The notes below the pieces were generated by a model, which saw only the letters and a list, made by a program, of their open reading frames with translations, ran no database searches and was not told where the DNA came from. DNA of 64,000 nt from Aricia agestis (taxonomy: Eukaryota; Arthropoda; Insecta; Lepidoptera; Lycaenidae). Numbering within the stretch: the first letter of the stretch is position 1; every line of letters begins with the position of its first letter. Position numbers and translations under genes: made by a program. The DNA is taken from positions 12,232,001-12,296,000 of the forward strand of contig NC_056415.1 in NCBI RefSeq assembly GCF_905147365.1. The letters are read 5' to 3'. Shown here piece by piece: positions 11,654 through 21,345 of this stretch.

Positions 11654-12463
11654 AGTAAAGACCATTCTGAGTTACTTTACCTTCAAATTCGTATGATTAT
11701 GACCATTACGGCGTCCGCATAAAAACCCTAACAGAGGTAATATAATATCTGAACTCTACGTCCACTTTAAACTTTAAACTTTTTTCAGAGCTTTGTTTAC
11801 ATTGTGGGTTGCGATTAAAGGTTAATACTTAATATCAATTATTGTTATTGGTCGCTATTGTGTTAATTTATGCATTGTATGCACGAAATACAAAAGTTTC
11901 AGCAGTTCTGCTGAAACAAAAAATTGATGGTTTAACATTGGATGTAGCTTGAAACAGTACCACTTAATAAAATAAAATAGCGTTTTATTCAAAGTGGGTA
12001 TAAAAATTGGGTATCGAGATACACTTTTAAAAGTCGAATCTAAGGTGCCTACCGTCGGTTCGAGAACTAGCCCGGCGAGAAGAACTGGCTTAAGGCGAGG
12101 ATAAACCCCAATTTGTTATTCCGCGACTTCCGGTTTACCTAGTTCCAATATAATAACGAAGTTTTAAAAAATATGAGGTATAAAGCACAATATTTAAAAT
12201 ACCTTAAACCATAAACATTTTAATAAAACTTAATACTTTGGCTGTAATTAATTTACAAACTCACCTCCGATAAAAATCTATTTCATCGAAATATGTACAT
12301 ATAAGTATTAACTAGGATAATTATACATTTTATTTGAATAAATTGTTAGTAAATCTATATTAAAAATTCTTTAACCGAACAATTTTGTTTCTTAATGTTT
12401 ATTTCTAAAAATATTTAAAAAAAACATGAAAAATAGAGAAGATCCGCTCGAGTGACTACAGTT
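11654..12463. other. AT-rich intergenic stretch, nothing recognised
   Basis: Upstream region of gene A. No exon and no copy of the repeat families named elsewhere. Confidence 0.3.
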
Positions 12464-12724
12464 TTATGCTGAGCTAAAATGAATCTTATTGCGATGCTTA
12501 TATACGCTTTGTCTTTGGTTGTGTGCAAAGTTATCGTTTTGGATTGAGATTAATCCCCGCCTTAAGAAAACTCCCTCGGGGCCATCTTTTACCAAAAAGA
12601 TGGTAAGTAAATCAATGTTATCTGATCTTTGAGTTATCTGATTTTTCACATAATTTCCTTCATTCAATCTTTCTAAAGAAACCTCGCGAATGTTTTTAAA
12701 ATATCTCTTGTTCTTAAATCTCAA
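12464..12724 (-). CDS. Unrecognised 86-codon open frame
   Basis: The frame is charged and not low in complexity (includes 'FLVKDGPEGVFLRRGL'), so it could be an exon or a transposon relic. I do not recognise a family. There is no TATA box, signal peptide or splice evidence. A 16-bp perfect hairpin lies about 40 bp upstream of its ATG (12765-12802). Confidence 0.15.
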   Translation of the reverse strand: MRFKNKRYFKNIREVSLERLNEGNYVKNQITQRSDNIDLLTIFLVKDGPEGVFLRRGLISIQNDNFAHNQRQSVYKHRNKIHFSSA

Positions 12725-12764
12725 TTGTCATAAAAAAGACATCATTAAGAAATAGTGACATCAC

Positions 12765-12802
12765 AAAGAACGTGAGTGAACTTCGCTTCACTCACGTTCT
12801 TT
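12765..12802. repeat. Perfect 16-bp hairpin, 6-nt loop
   Basis: AAAGAACGTGAGTGAA (12765-12780) and its exact inverse (12787-12802) around CTTCGC. Confidence 0.9.
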
Positions 12803-12959
12803 TCCACGACTGTTGTACACAATGCATTCATTTGGGTGTGGATCTGTATGTATGTACCAACTGTGATCTATATGACACTAGTTATTGCAAAAGTTATTTC
12901 ACGACATGTCTTCTTAGTTCATAAGACAACCTAATTTTTACTAACGGTTAAAAAAGTTA

Positions 12960-13050
12960 CTTATATTTTCAACTAGATGACGTCCTCAACTCCGTTGCGC
13001 CAAAATTAGTTTATCGAACGAATTTTGAAAAACCTACTTTTTTTTCGGGA
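12960..13050. mobile_element. RTE-like LINE 3' tail fragment
   Basis: 'CTAGATGACGTCCTCAACTC' followed by 'CGTTGCGCCAAAATTAG' matches the recurring tail at 21290-21345, 26690-26730 and 31690. Confidence 0.5.
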
Positions 13051-13171
13051 CAAGAATTAGTATCCTACCTATGTCGGGTTCGCCAGTTAAACAACATTAC
13101 AATAAGCTGTTGGTTTTACAAATACTTATATTATAACTAAAGACTTAATAATATTATAATCAATTAGATCA

Positions 13172-13695
13172 GCGGGGCTAAGGGCGTTCGCTGCGATGAG
13201 CGTGTGCCCGGCGCGGATGCCCGGGGCGGGCGCCCGCGGCGTGCACCCACCTGACCGTCGCGGGCGGCCGCGACGGTCACCCGTCTCTCGCAGCGGCCAG
13301 TATAATTTCGATCGCGCGTGTCTACTGTCTACAGACGACGACGCTGACAGACGCTGACAGCCCATTTGTCACGTCTAGATTGTTGACGCGTCGCCCGCGG
13401 GGCGGGCACCGCTGCACGCGTGCGACGGCTGAACTATGGGACGACATGAAACAAGCACGCCTCGCGGGTGGCCGCACCGGGCGCACGCTTAACGCAGCGA
13501 ACGCCCTAAAATGGTCACATTTAGCAATTCCTCTCAATCAATTCAGCAAAACTGTCCAAACTGACGAATGTCAAATTAGTACGAATTACTAGACATGAAT
13601 TGCAAGCAGAGTCACCATTTTGTTGCCATTTTGCGATTTAAAAAAATGAATCATATTGTGATTTATAATATGATTCTCCAAAGCGACCCCGCAGA
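13172..13695. mobile_element. MITE family 'GCGGGGCTAAAATGGTC', interrupted copy
   Basis: The left end GCGGGGCTAA (13172-13181) continues as AATGGTCACATTTAGC from 13510. The stretch to about 13690 matches the uninterrupted copy at 26258-26450 ('GCAATTCCTCTCAATCAATT', 'GAATTGCAAGCAGA', 'CCAAAGCGACC'). The right terminus lacks ATTTTAG relative to that copy. It is interrupted by the GC-rich element at 13182-13506. Confidence 0.85.
13182..13506. mobile_element. GC-rich foldback MITE nested in another MITE
   Basis: The 325-bp insertion has ends GGGCGTTCGCTGCG and CGCAGCGAACGCCC, extended by imperfect inverted GC-rich arms. It is flanked by TAA (13179-13181 and 13507-13509), and removing the insert with one TAA restores the host MITE consensus. 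The GC content is far above that of the surroundings. Open frames across it are by-products of the GC richness. Confidence 0.85.
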
Positions 13696-13699
13696 AAGC

Positions 13700-14285
13700 C
13701 AGTAATGGGTTTTCACTGTCAGATAAATCAGGTAATATTATGTAAACAGGCAAGCTCCACTATTTTTATCTATTAGTTACACACATACATAACATTGTCT
13801 TCTAAATAAAAATTAGCCAATTGATAACATTACATAATATAGGTAGTATAGCCAATTTAGACAATGTCATAATATAAAGAAAGATCGAACTTATCTGTGA
13901 GATTAAGTTATTAGTTATTACTTATTTACATTGACATAATGAAACAGTTATTCATAATTATTTCAAACATAGACAATATCTGGACACGGGGTAGCGTGTC
14001 AAGCCAAGTTCATTATACTTAATGAAAAGCTGCAAGAAAAACAGTACCTTATAAAGTAATATGAAATAGATCAATAATTTTAACGAAAAAAAAACCGACT
14101 TCAAAAAGTACTTACTTTCTTGTGATGGGATCACCTTTGTGTTTCTAATCTTGTCCGTGACGTGACGATGTCCGTGCGGTCGGCGTAAAACCACTAACCA
14201 GCCTATTTTTAACCAACTTCCTAAAAGGAGGAGGATTCTTAATTCGACTGTATATATGAAATGTTCTCTTCTTTTATTCATAAAA
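13700..14285. other. AT-rich stretch with LINE-like fragment
   Basis: No gene. From about 14090 ('CCGACTTCAAAAAGTACTTA' to 'TTTTTAACCAACTTCC') it resembles the recurrent 'CCGACTTCAAAAAAGGAGG' LINE-derived tail also glimpsed at 53215-53245 and 44960-44990. Confidence 0.35.
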
Positions 14286-14812
14286 TATAATATACAAGAT
14301 GTTAGTGTAAACACGGTTATCCTTGAAACCATCAAATGGGCCCGACAAAATTAACAAATTTTTCTATGAGGAATTTTTCTTAGTTTTTATTATTCGTAGG
14401 TTACGAATAATAAAAACTAAGGAATCGTAACTCCCATATATTACCGTTTTAAATTTGGTTCCTTTTGATCTGTCTTGTAACGTCAGCCTAGTACCGCTCA
14501 AGGTCACCTAAATATTGCAAATATATTGAAATGTGTACCTAAGGTACACTTTTTTGACAAGTATTGTGGAGCATGTTTTTTGACGGAGTTACTTTTCCTT
14601 AGTTTTTATTATTCGTAGATGAGAACAATGCTGGGAATTAAAAAAAATCCGTCTTCATACCCACACAAATTGCCGATCCGGGCATCCGTATGGGTATGAA
14701 GACGGCTTTTTTTTTTGAGTTCCCAGCATTGTTTTCATAGAAGAAGTTGTTCATTTTGACGGCCTATTTTAATGGTTTCAAGGATAACGGTGTTTACACT
14801 AACACCTTGTAT
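14286..14812. mobile_element. Foldback DNA element with ~40-90 bp TIRs and nested insert
   Basis: TACAAGATGTTAGTGTAAAC at 14286 is matched by GTTTACACTAACACCTTGTA at the right end (14793-14812), and the repeat extends inward through 'GGTTATCCTTGAAACCAT'. TA flanks fit a Tc1/mariner-like non-autonomous element. Inside sits a copy of the 4507-4695 element (about 14401-14618) and an inverted pair around 14621-14735 ('ATGCTGGGAA', 'CCGTCTTCATACCCA'). Confidence 0.8.
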
Positions 14813-15126
14813 AAATTGAAGAGCTTATTGCTCTAACAGAATTTTCAGGCGCTTAATTAACGTTTAAAAAAAGTTTCTATTTTACAGTACGTTGTTAATT
14901 ATATTTTCTAACTGCGTAGCTTTGTGATGATGCGTTAAATAATAATAGTTTAATTTCGATACTAGCAAAAACAATAATTGTTACTTTTTGCTGTCGATTC
15001 ATAAACAGCAATTACAGTTTAACTCACGCAATTTGTTATTCATCACATTTTAATAAACATCTATATAATTACTTCCTGAAATATTTTATCAAAGTGTTTT
15101 ACGATAATTGCGAGTTTGTATTATTT

Positions 15127-15295
15127 CAATCCAGTGATCCAATCCAGCGCTGGATTGCTACGGGTACTGGAATGCACTGGAATGCTCCGAATTAATGCAA
15201 TTCGGAGCATTCCAGTGCATGCTAGTGTCCATTTACATTATTCCAGAATCCACTAGCAACCAGTGCTAGATTGTGTCACTGGATTGGAATAATAT
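15127..15295. mobile_element. MITE family 'CCAATCCAGC...GGATTGGAATAAT', copy 1
   Basis: Internally repetitive foldback with many CCAGTG/CACTGG words, ending GGATTGGAATAAT. Near the centre is a perfect palindromic pair around 'TCCGAATTAATGCAATTCGGA'-like sequence (about 15173-15220). A second copy is at 36335-36545. Confidence 0.75.
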
Positions 15296-15609
15296 AAACC
15301 AGCCATTTAGTCAGAAGGTCAAAACTCAACATATTTGGTTGGGTATTAACTCAACATATTAACACAACTCAACACAGGCGATTTTGCACCTCCGCACTCT
15401 TGCACTGCATCGAAACGCACGACTGGATTTCCCAAACCGCTTTTTTGCGCGGCAAGGCTGAAAACTATCCTATTTTTCAGGATAATATTATGTGTTTTCA
15501 TTTTTGATTTTAAAAGTAAAACATAACGCATAGGTACCTATGCCTTGGGCCTATCTTTATTTTTTGCTTATGGAACTTATGCCTGTTTTCACCAACGGTC
15601 TCCTAACGC

Positions 15610-15667
15610 TAAGTGTTCCCTAGCGATCTTTGCGAGTCAAATCTTATATCTTTAAACGAGCAATTCT

Positions 15668-15751
<84 letters not shown>

Positions 15752-15898
15752 ATTGGAATCTAGGAATCGGCTCCAACGATTTTCATGAAATTTACGATTT
15801 CGGGGGTGATAAATCGACCTAGCTAGAAATCATTTTTAGAAAATGTCACTTTATTCGTGTTTTATCGAATACCGAGCAAAGCTCGGTCAAATAGCTAG
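15610..15898 (-). mobile_element. Dispersed repeat 'TAGCTATTTGACCGAGC', copy 1, with expanded TA tract
   Basis: On the minus strand this matches 34994-35220 from 'TAGCTATTTGACCGAGCTTT' to 'CGTTTAAAGATATAAGA'. Copy 2 has only a short irregular TA stretch where this copy has about 38 TA units. Confidence 0.8.
15670..15746. repeat. (TA)n microsatellite
   Basis: Uninterrupted TA dinucleotides for about 77 bp, lying inside the repeat copy at 15610-15898. The Ile-Tyr open frame across it is an artefact. Confidence 0.95.
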
Positions 15899-16370
15899 TA
15901 TCTCTTAAAACAAACACATTAAAAAAAGTAATGTTTTGCAAAAGTTCTTACGCCCTAAGGACGAACGTGACACACAAAAATTCGTGAAATCTTGAAGGAT
16001 ATGTACCCTTAATGGCCGCTAAAGGACCACTTAGTGAAAACAGGCATTAAAGCATTTACCATAGCCTAACACCTAAGTAAGGGAAATACGTACAAAATTA
16101 CATGTATAGACAAAATGAGATAGTGCCCTTATTTCAAAATTGGGGGTTTTGGATACGTTTTCGCCATTGTATCACGTGACGGAAGTAGCCCTATAATTGA
16201 CAATCCTGTCAGACATGGAGCGCCAATCTCACGGTTGCGCCGCAGTAATACAAACGTATTTCTCGCTTTCAAAAGTTTATTTAACAGATTAGTGGAGTGC
16301 CTAGAGCGTAAAAAACCTCCGATTTCCGTAATAGACTATATTATATTATATATACTACAGAATAAGGGTT
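15899..16370. other. Unassigned stretch
   Basis: No gene and no recognised family. Confidence 0.3.
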
Positions 16371-16374
16371 GATT

Positions 16375-16485
16375 CAGACCGCAACGCGACGAGGCGAGGC
16401 GCGACGCGGCATGAATTTGTATGGATTTGACAGATTTCGTGAGACGTCTTGCGAATCTGTCAAATCCATATAAATTTAGAAGTTT
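16375..16485. mobile_element. MITE family 'GACCGCAACGCGACG', fragment
   Basis: 'CAGACCGCAACGCGACG' is followed by a near-perfect foldback of 'ATTTGTATGGATTTGACAGA' around AGACGTCTT. The same modules occur at 30453-30780, where both ends are present. Confidence 0.65.
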
Positions 16486-16734
16486 GACGTGTCTGTCTGT
16501 CTGTGGCATTGTAGCATCCAAACGGGTGGATTTTGATCTAGTTTTTTTTTGGTTGAAAGCTGAGATAATCGTGGTGTTCTTAGCTATAGTTCATCATCAT
16601 CAGCCTGCTCATTGCTAGTAAATTATGGTTCATCTGGTTTGTGATAGGCCGATTAGCAACTTGCAGTCGTTTGATGGGTTTTATATGTTGCATTCTGGTT
16701 CGTGACATCTATGAATATATACACATTAATGGAA

Positions 16735-17165
16735 AGTTGACCTGGTGCTGCAGCATCACCTGGTAATCAATAAGATACCCAACTCCTCACCAACTTGGAG
16801 CAGAGGTTTCATGTTTGGGCTCATTTCAATTGCGACAACCAGTAAGAAGTAGTACATATTTGCATGCTGCTGCTGCAGCATCGCCTGGATTCTATAAGAG
16901 CCGAGCTCCGTAATATGAACCCAAAGTGGAGGTTTCATGTTTGGGCTCATATTGACGGCCTCATTCAAGGGTATATAATCCTATTGATAGGAAAATATTC
17001 TGCACTATAACCAACGCATGTTTTAAAAAGCATAAAATAAAATACACCGTGACAACAATAATTATGGACTAAAATATTACTTTACACTTAAGAATTATTT
17101 AAACTCAAAGTCAGTACATATTATTTCATTATTTTTTAAAGTTGTATGGCGGGGTTTTTTTTTTA
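16735..17165. mobile_element. Dispersed element 'ACCTGGTGCTGCAGCATCACC', copy 1
   Basis: It shares with 38720-39270 (in rearranged orientation) the modules 'TGCTGCAGCATCACCTGG', 'AACTCCTCACCAACTT', 'CCTATTGATAGGA' and 'GACAACAATAATTATGGACT'. It is non-coding. Confidence 0.7.
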
Positions 17166-17466
17166 TTTCATAATATACTTTCTTAATTTGTTTTAACTGG
17201 ATTTTCAAGAATATTGGTCCTATTATCTTAAATACCTTATTAATTATTATAAAGTACTTATATAATTATAAAGCAAAATTGTATTTCCTTAAAATGTTTT
17301 AACGAAATAGGCAATAATGGTGCTCATAGTAATTATCTATATTGGTTTCTTATTGAAGACTCAACCTTGAACTTTAAACACAAGCAACCGTTCGAGCTTT
17401 TGTTGTTCATGAGATGTACGGATCTGTATCCTTTTTAAAATCATCATCATCGATATTGTGCTGTTC

Positions 17467-18300
17467 TTAGGGTTCCGTACTCAAAGGGTAAAAACGGGAT
17501 CCTAATACCTATTAACACTTCGCTGTCTGTCCGTCTGTCTGTCTGCCTCCAGGCTGTATCTCAAGAACCGCGATAGCTAGAATTTTCACAGATTGTGTAT
17601 TTCTGTTGCAAACAAAAACAATAATAACAAAAAGCACTGAAATCCAAATAAAGTTAATATTTAAATAAGTAAATAACGATCGTAATTTTCGGCTCTTTTG
17701 CTCGATATCAATAATGGCAAAAGTTACTTGTAATATTCACAAAATACTTAATTATATTTGTATTTTAATAGTAATTAATTACAAATTAAAAAAAAAATAC
17801 ACATTAAAGAGGGGCTCCGAATTCCGATATTAATAACATATTTTTAGGGTACCGTACTCAAAGGCTAAAAACGGGACCCTATTACTAAGACTTCGTTGTC
17901 TGTCCGTCGGTCGGTCTGTCTGTCTGTCTGTCTGTGTGTCTCCAGGCTGTAACTCAAGAACGGTAATAGCTAGAGAGTTTAAATTGTCACAGATTATGTA
18001 AGTATATCTGTTGCCGCTATAACAACAAATACTAAAAACAAAATACAATTAATATTGAAGGGGGGCTCCCATACAATAAACTTGATTTTTTTGCCTTTTT
18101 TGCTCTATATCAATAATGGCAACAAGTAGGTACTTGAATTTTTCACAAAGTCCTTAGTTGTATGTGAACTTAAATATTTCTCAATAATATTAAAATAAAA
18201 TAAAAAACTAAGGGGGGGCTTCCATTCAAAAAACACAATTTTTTGGCCTAATTTTGCTACAGAACCGTTCGTGCGCGAGTCCGACTCGCACTTGGCCGAT
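17467..18300 (-). mobile_element. Interspersed 'GGCCAAGTGCGAG...GTACGGAACCCTAA' elements, two in tandem
   Basis: Two partial copies lie head to tail. Each starts (on plus) with 'GGGTACCGTACTCAAAGG...AAAACGGGA', a CTGT/CCGT microsatellite and 'CCAGGCTGTATCTCAAGAAC'. The second ends 'GTCCGACTCGCACTTGGCCG'. Other copies are at 23150-23610, 24255-24720, 29020-29140, 33210-33400 and 61710-62130. The family is one I know as abundant in Lepidoptera; its class is uncertain. Confidence 0.75.
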
Positions 18301-18886
18301 TATTTAATACTCATTGGCCCGCCACATATTTTCTCACCTGTAAAATGCACTTGATGGTACTTGGCAAAACGACGCGACGACGTTTGCCACATCAGCTAGT
18401 AGCTATAGCTAATTATAACATTATCTATGCATAGCTATTTACTTTAACTTATCGTATTAAGATAAGTAAGGACACAAAAACTTGCAAATTTCAACAGAGG
18501 TTGCGATAAAAGCCTATGCTCGTAAATTTAATTTTACAACTTCTTTAATAGCTATTAGGAGTTGTATTTGTAACTACCAGACACTGATAAAAATAAAATT
18601 CTATATTTTCTGATTTAAATGCAATAGGTATATTATATTGTATGCATACCGACCTGACAAATTCCAAGTAGGTAGATTTTTGAATAATTCCAGTAATAAT
18701 AGTTAAAAAAAATCTCGTAATTTCACAAATAAACAATGCCTTTTTTTTTATTTCGCAAGGCAAAAACTTCATATCCAACTAAAATTAAACGAAGCGTGGA
18801 TAGAAAAAGTTATAAGCAGCTTACTATATTAGTCGTAAATAGTGAAAGTGCTGTGTAACTACTAACTGTGTTCTAATCCTAAGAAA
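18301..18886. other. Unassigned AT-rich stretch
   Basis: No exon or repeat boundary recognised. Confidence 0.3.
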
Positions 18887-19340
18887 ATGGATTTAAATAA
18901 AGAGAATAAGATCGGTATCAGGACTACTTCAAAAATACCGTTACCAAATCTCTTTCGAAGATACCGAAGCAGGTGCTGCAGAAAAAAGAAAGAATTTTAC
19001 CGCTGAAGAACATTAACCAAATCAAAACTACGAACACGACCAACGTCGAGAAGAAAGGTGCACTGAAAATAGATACAACCCACGTAACAATTCGTAGAAC
19101 AGAAGATCTAGACTGGGATTTTAAGGTATTCAAGGACGAGAAGTATGCGCTGTCATTTCCTGATGCTGGTCCATCGGGAAATCGGGAATCTTGATTATGT
19201 ACGTACGGAGTCGCTGTCTAAGTACCTCTATATCTGGTATTTATAACTTGTCCATTTATTTTCAGTATCCGTGACCTACATGACGTGTTTGACCCAGGAT
19301 TACAACAACGACATATTTACATACTTGCTGGATACTGAGA

Positions 19341-19392
19341 GGAGTGCTGTTCCTCAGATGGGTTAGGGAACCCATCTGAGGAACAGCACTCC
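19341..19392. repeat. Perfect 24-bp hairpin inside the pseudogene
   Basis: Arms 19341-19364 and 19369-19392 are exact inverses around AGGG. The left arm is the coding-like continuation after 'DTER'; the right arm is its inverted copy, consistent with a template-switch mutation that also created the stop. Confidence 0.95.
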
Positions 19393-19462
19393 TCCTTTTT
19401 GAAGGCAGGGGCCTTGCGTCATCAATTGGATCATGAATGATGAAGGTCAACGTAAGTATATA

Positions 19463-19529
19463 AGTAGTCCAAGAGACGAATTGAGGCACATAATAATATT
19501 ATGTGCCTCAATTCGTCTCTTGGACTACT
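19463..19529. repeat. Perfect 33-bp palindrome, 1-nt centre
   Basis: Arms 19463-19495 and 19497-19529 are exact inverses around a single A. It begins 10 nt after the GTAAG-like donor that follows block 3 of the cyclin-like pseudogene. Confidence 0.95.
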
Positions 19530-19934
19530 ACTACATATTATGTATAAAATTCTGTGACTCGTTACATAGATAATCTTATATTATTATTATAGTATAGTAA
19601 ATTTCATCTGGATTGGTTTAACCCTTTAACCATTAAAGATTCTACATATACTTCTTCAGACCACGGTAATCCAGCGGTCATCCAGTCCGCGATTTCATAT
19701 ATGGACGCGTTGTTGGCGTAGCGACAAGTGGAAGTGGAATATCTGCAGCTGGTGGCAGCCGCTTGCTTCTGGCTGGTCCAGAAGAACCTTGGATCCTACA
19801 TGAGCAGCTGGTCAAAGCCTCGAATCACGCGTTCTCTGTAACCAAACTGGTGCACGCTGAGAGAACGATACTTAAGCTGGTAAGATCATGTTTGAGTTTG
19901 ATAATATTTTTTTGTGAGCTTGTCTAAATACTAA

Positions 19935-20125
19935 ATAGTAGTCCGGGTTCCCTAGAACAATTTTTTGATTACTATCAAGCTAATTGTTTGTAATTAGCTT
20001 CATTTTGATAAGACGAACAACAATTTTATTTGCGAAAAATCTTGAAAGTGGTAACTAACAGAGATAGAAAGGATTTAATATTTTGATTTGATGGTCCTAA
20101 AATATGGATTGTTCTATTTGTGGGA
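19935..20125 (+). repeat. Dispersed 190-bp repeat, copy 1
   Basis: Matches 50113-50305 in direct orientation with only a few differences ('GGGTTCCCTAGAACAATTTT' to 'CCTAAAATATGGATTGTTCT'). No terminal repeats are seen; the class is unknown. Confidence 0.85.
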
Positions 20126-20176
20126 CAATGTTGTTCTTTAATTATATAACTATTAACCTCTTAATATATAAAAATT

Positions 20177-20260
20177 AGCTGGTTAGGGTTCCGTTTTAGG
20201 GTACCGTAGTCAACCAAGTTTTGTTGATTACAGAACCCTAAAACGGAACCCTAACCAGCT
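20177..20260. repeat. Perfect 26-bp inverted pair of 'GGTTAGGGTTCCGTTTTAGG'
   Basis: Arms 20177-20202 and 20235-20260 are exact inverses with a 32-nt loop; the sequence derives from the end of the 'GGAACCCTAA' interspersed family. Confidence 0.9.
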
Positions 20261-20744
20261 GATATTTTGATTGTGAAAATAACAATTATTATTAGTTGTG
20301 ACTGACAGACTAAGTAAAGAGATTAAAATTTACCTCCTAAATGGTGAAAATTTTAATTGTTGCAATAGCGGTCATATACATATTATAACATAGAAGCAGT
20401 ACAGAAGGCAAGCTTATTTTAGTAATTCAAAGGCAAAAAAAAATTTTGGGGTCCGTCAACTTTGTCACTTTTAAGAGGGTTCCGCCACCAAAAAAGTTTG
20501 AGAACACACTACCACTCTCCCTCCGTCTTACGAATTTTCAATCAGGGACTGATATTGTCTCCTGCGAATGTTACGCAATCGTTGCGCAGGCGCATTACAC
20601 ATGCACTAACACTTGTAAATTGTAATAAATCAATAAAGCTTAGTCACAATCAATGAAGTTTACTGTTAAATTTTACATTAAATTAATAGACTATTGCAAA
20701 GAGCTTGCTAACTGCAGGCCAGAGATGTTTAAATTTTTTTATGA
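20261..20744. other. Unassigned stretch
   Basis: No gene. Around 20440-20500 a short 'GGGTCCGTCAACTTTGTCA' segment may be repeat-derived. Confidence 0.25.
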
Positions 20745-21062
20745 AATAAGGGGGCAAACGAGCAAACGGGTCACCTGATGGAAAGCAACTTCCGTCGCCC
20801 ATGGACACTCGCAGCATCAGAAGAGCTGCATTGCCGGCCTTTTAAGAGGGAATAGGGTAATAGGGGAGGGTAGGGAAGGGAAGGGAATAGTTGAGGGTAG
20901 GGAAGGGAATAGGGTAGGGTTTAGGGGATTGGGCCTCCGGTAAACTCACTCACTCGGCGAAACACAGCGCAAGCGCTGTTTCACGTCGGTTTTCTGTGAG
21001 AACGTGGTATTTATCCGGTCGAGCCGGCCCATTCGTGCCGAAGCATGGCTCTCCCACGTATT
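20736..21062 (-). mobile_element. LINE 3'-end / derived SINE, copy 1
   Basis: On the minus strand it carries 'CGCCGAGTGAGTGAGTTTAC', the pyrimidine-rich CCCTAxxC/CCCTTCCC tract, a short coding relic (LLKGR then SDAASVHGRR-like) and 'CCATCAGGTGACCCGTTTGC' before an A-rich end. Sister copies are at 39722-40033 (-), 45270-45508 (+) and the tail of 33417-34165 (+). Confidence 0.85.
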
Positions 21063-21159
21063 ATAGTAAATATTTTAAGGCGACCAAGCTATAGATTCAT
21101 ATTTAAAAAAAACAATAAGTACTCGTAGGTAATCAATTACTGAACAATCTACAATATTT

Positions 21160-21345
21160 TAATAAATGCGAAAGTGTGTCTGTCTGTCTGTTACCTCTTT
21201 ACGCCCAAAACACTGAAATTTGGTATGGAGATAATTTGAGACCCCGGAAAGGGTCATAAAAAGACATACGACACTTTTTATCCCGGAAAAAATGTACAGT
21301 TCCTTTAGACGAATTTTGGCGCAACGGAGGTCCGGGCGTCTTCTA
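21160..21345 (+). mobile_element. RTE-like LINE 3' tail
   Basis: 'GCGAAAGTGTGTCTGTCTGTCTG', 'AAATTTGGTATGGAGATAAT', 'GACGAATTTTGGCGCAACGG' and 'GGTCCGGGCGTCTTCTAGTT' follow the usual order of RTE-type 3' UTRs in lepidopteran genomes. Confidence 0.6.

Larger units (their letters stand above)
18887..19882 (+). pseudogene. Decayed cyclin-like gene fragment
   Basis: Pieces on the plus strand add up to the N-terminal half of a cyclin. Block 1 (18887-19190) starts 'MDLNKENKIGIRTTSKIP' and needs a frame change to continue into a lysine-rich stretch with 'DLDWDFKVF'. Block 2 (19266-19366, after an AG acceptor) reads 'QDYNNDIFTYLLDTER', like the start of the A/B-type cyclin box, then hits TAG. Block 3 (about 19400-19455) contains 'VINWIMNDEGQ' in another frame. 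Block 4 (about 19655-19882) reads 'AISYMDALLA', stop, 'LQLVAAACFWL', frameshift, 'EEPWILHEQLVKASNH...ERTILKL', the helices of a cyclin fold, before GTAAG. Introns look retained, so it is a decayed genomic copy rather than a processed one. The subtype is not assignable by eye. No C-terminal cyclin domain follows. Confidence 0.65.

Noticed and set aside
13126..13592. Overlapping frames on both strands in GC-rich DNA
   Set aside because: They lie on the GC-rich nested MITE; high GC removes stop codons by chance.
15613..15822. Open frame with a long Ile-Tyr run
   Set aside because: Translation of the (TA)n microsatellite; not a protein.
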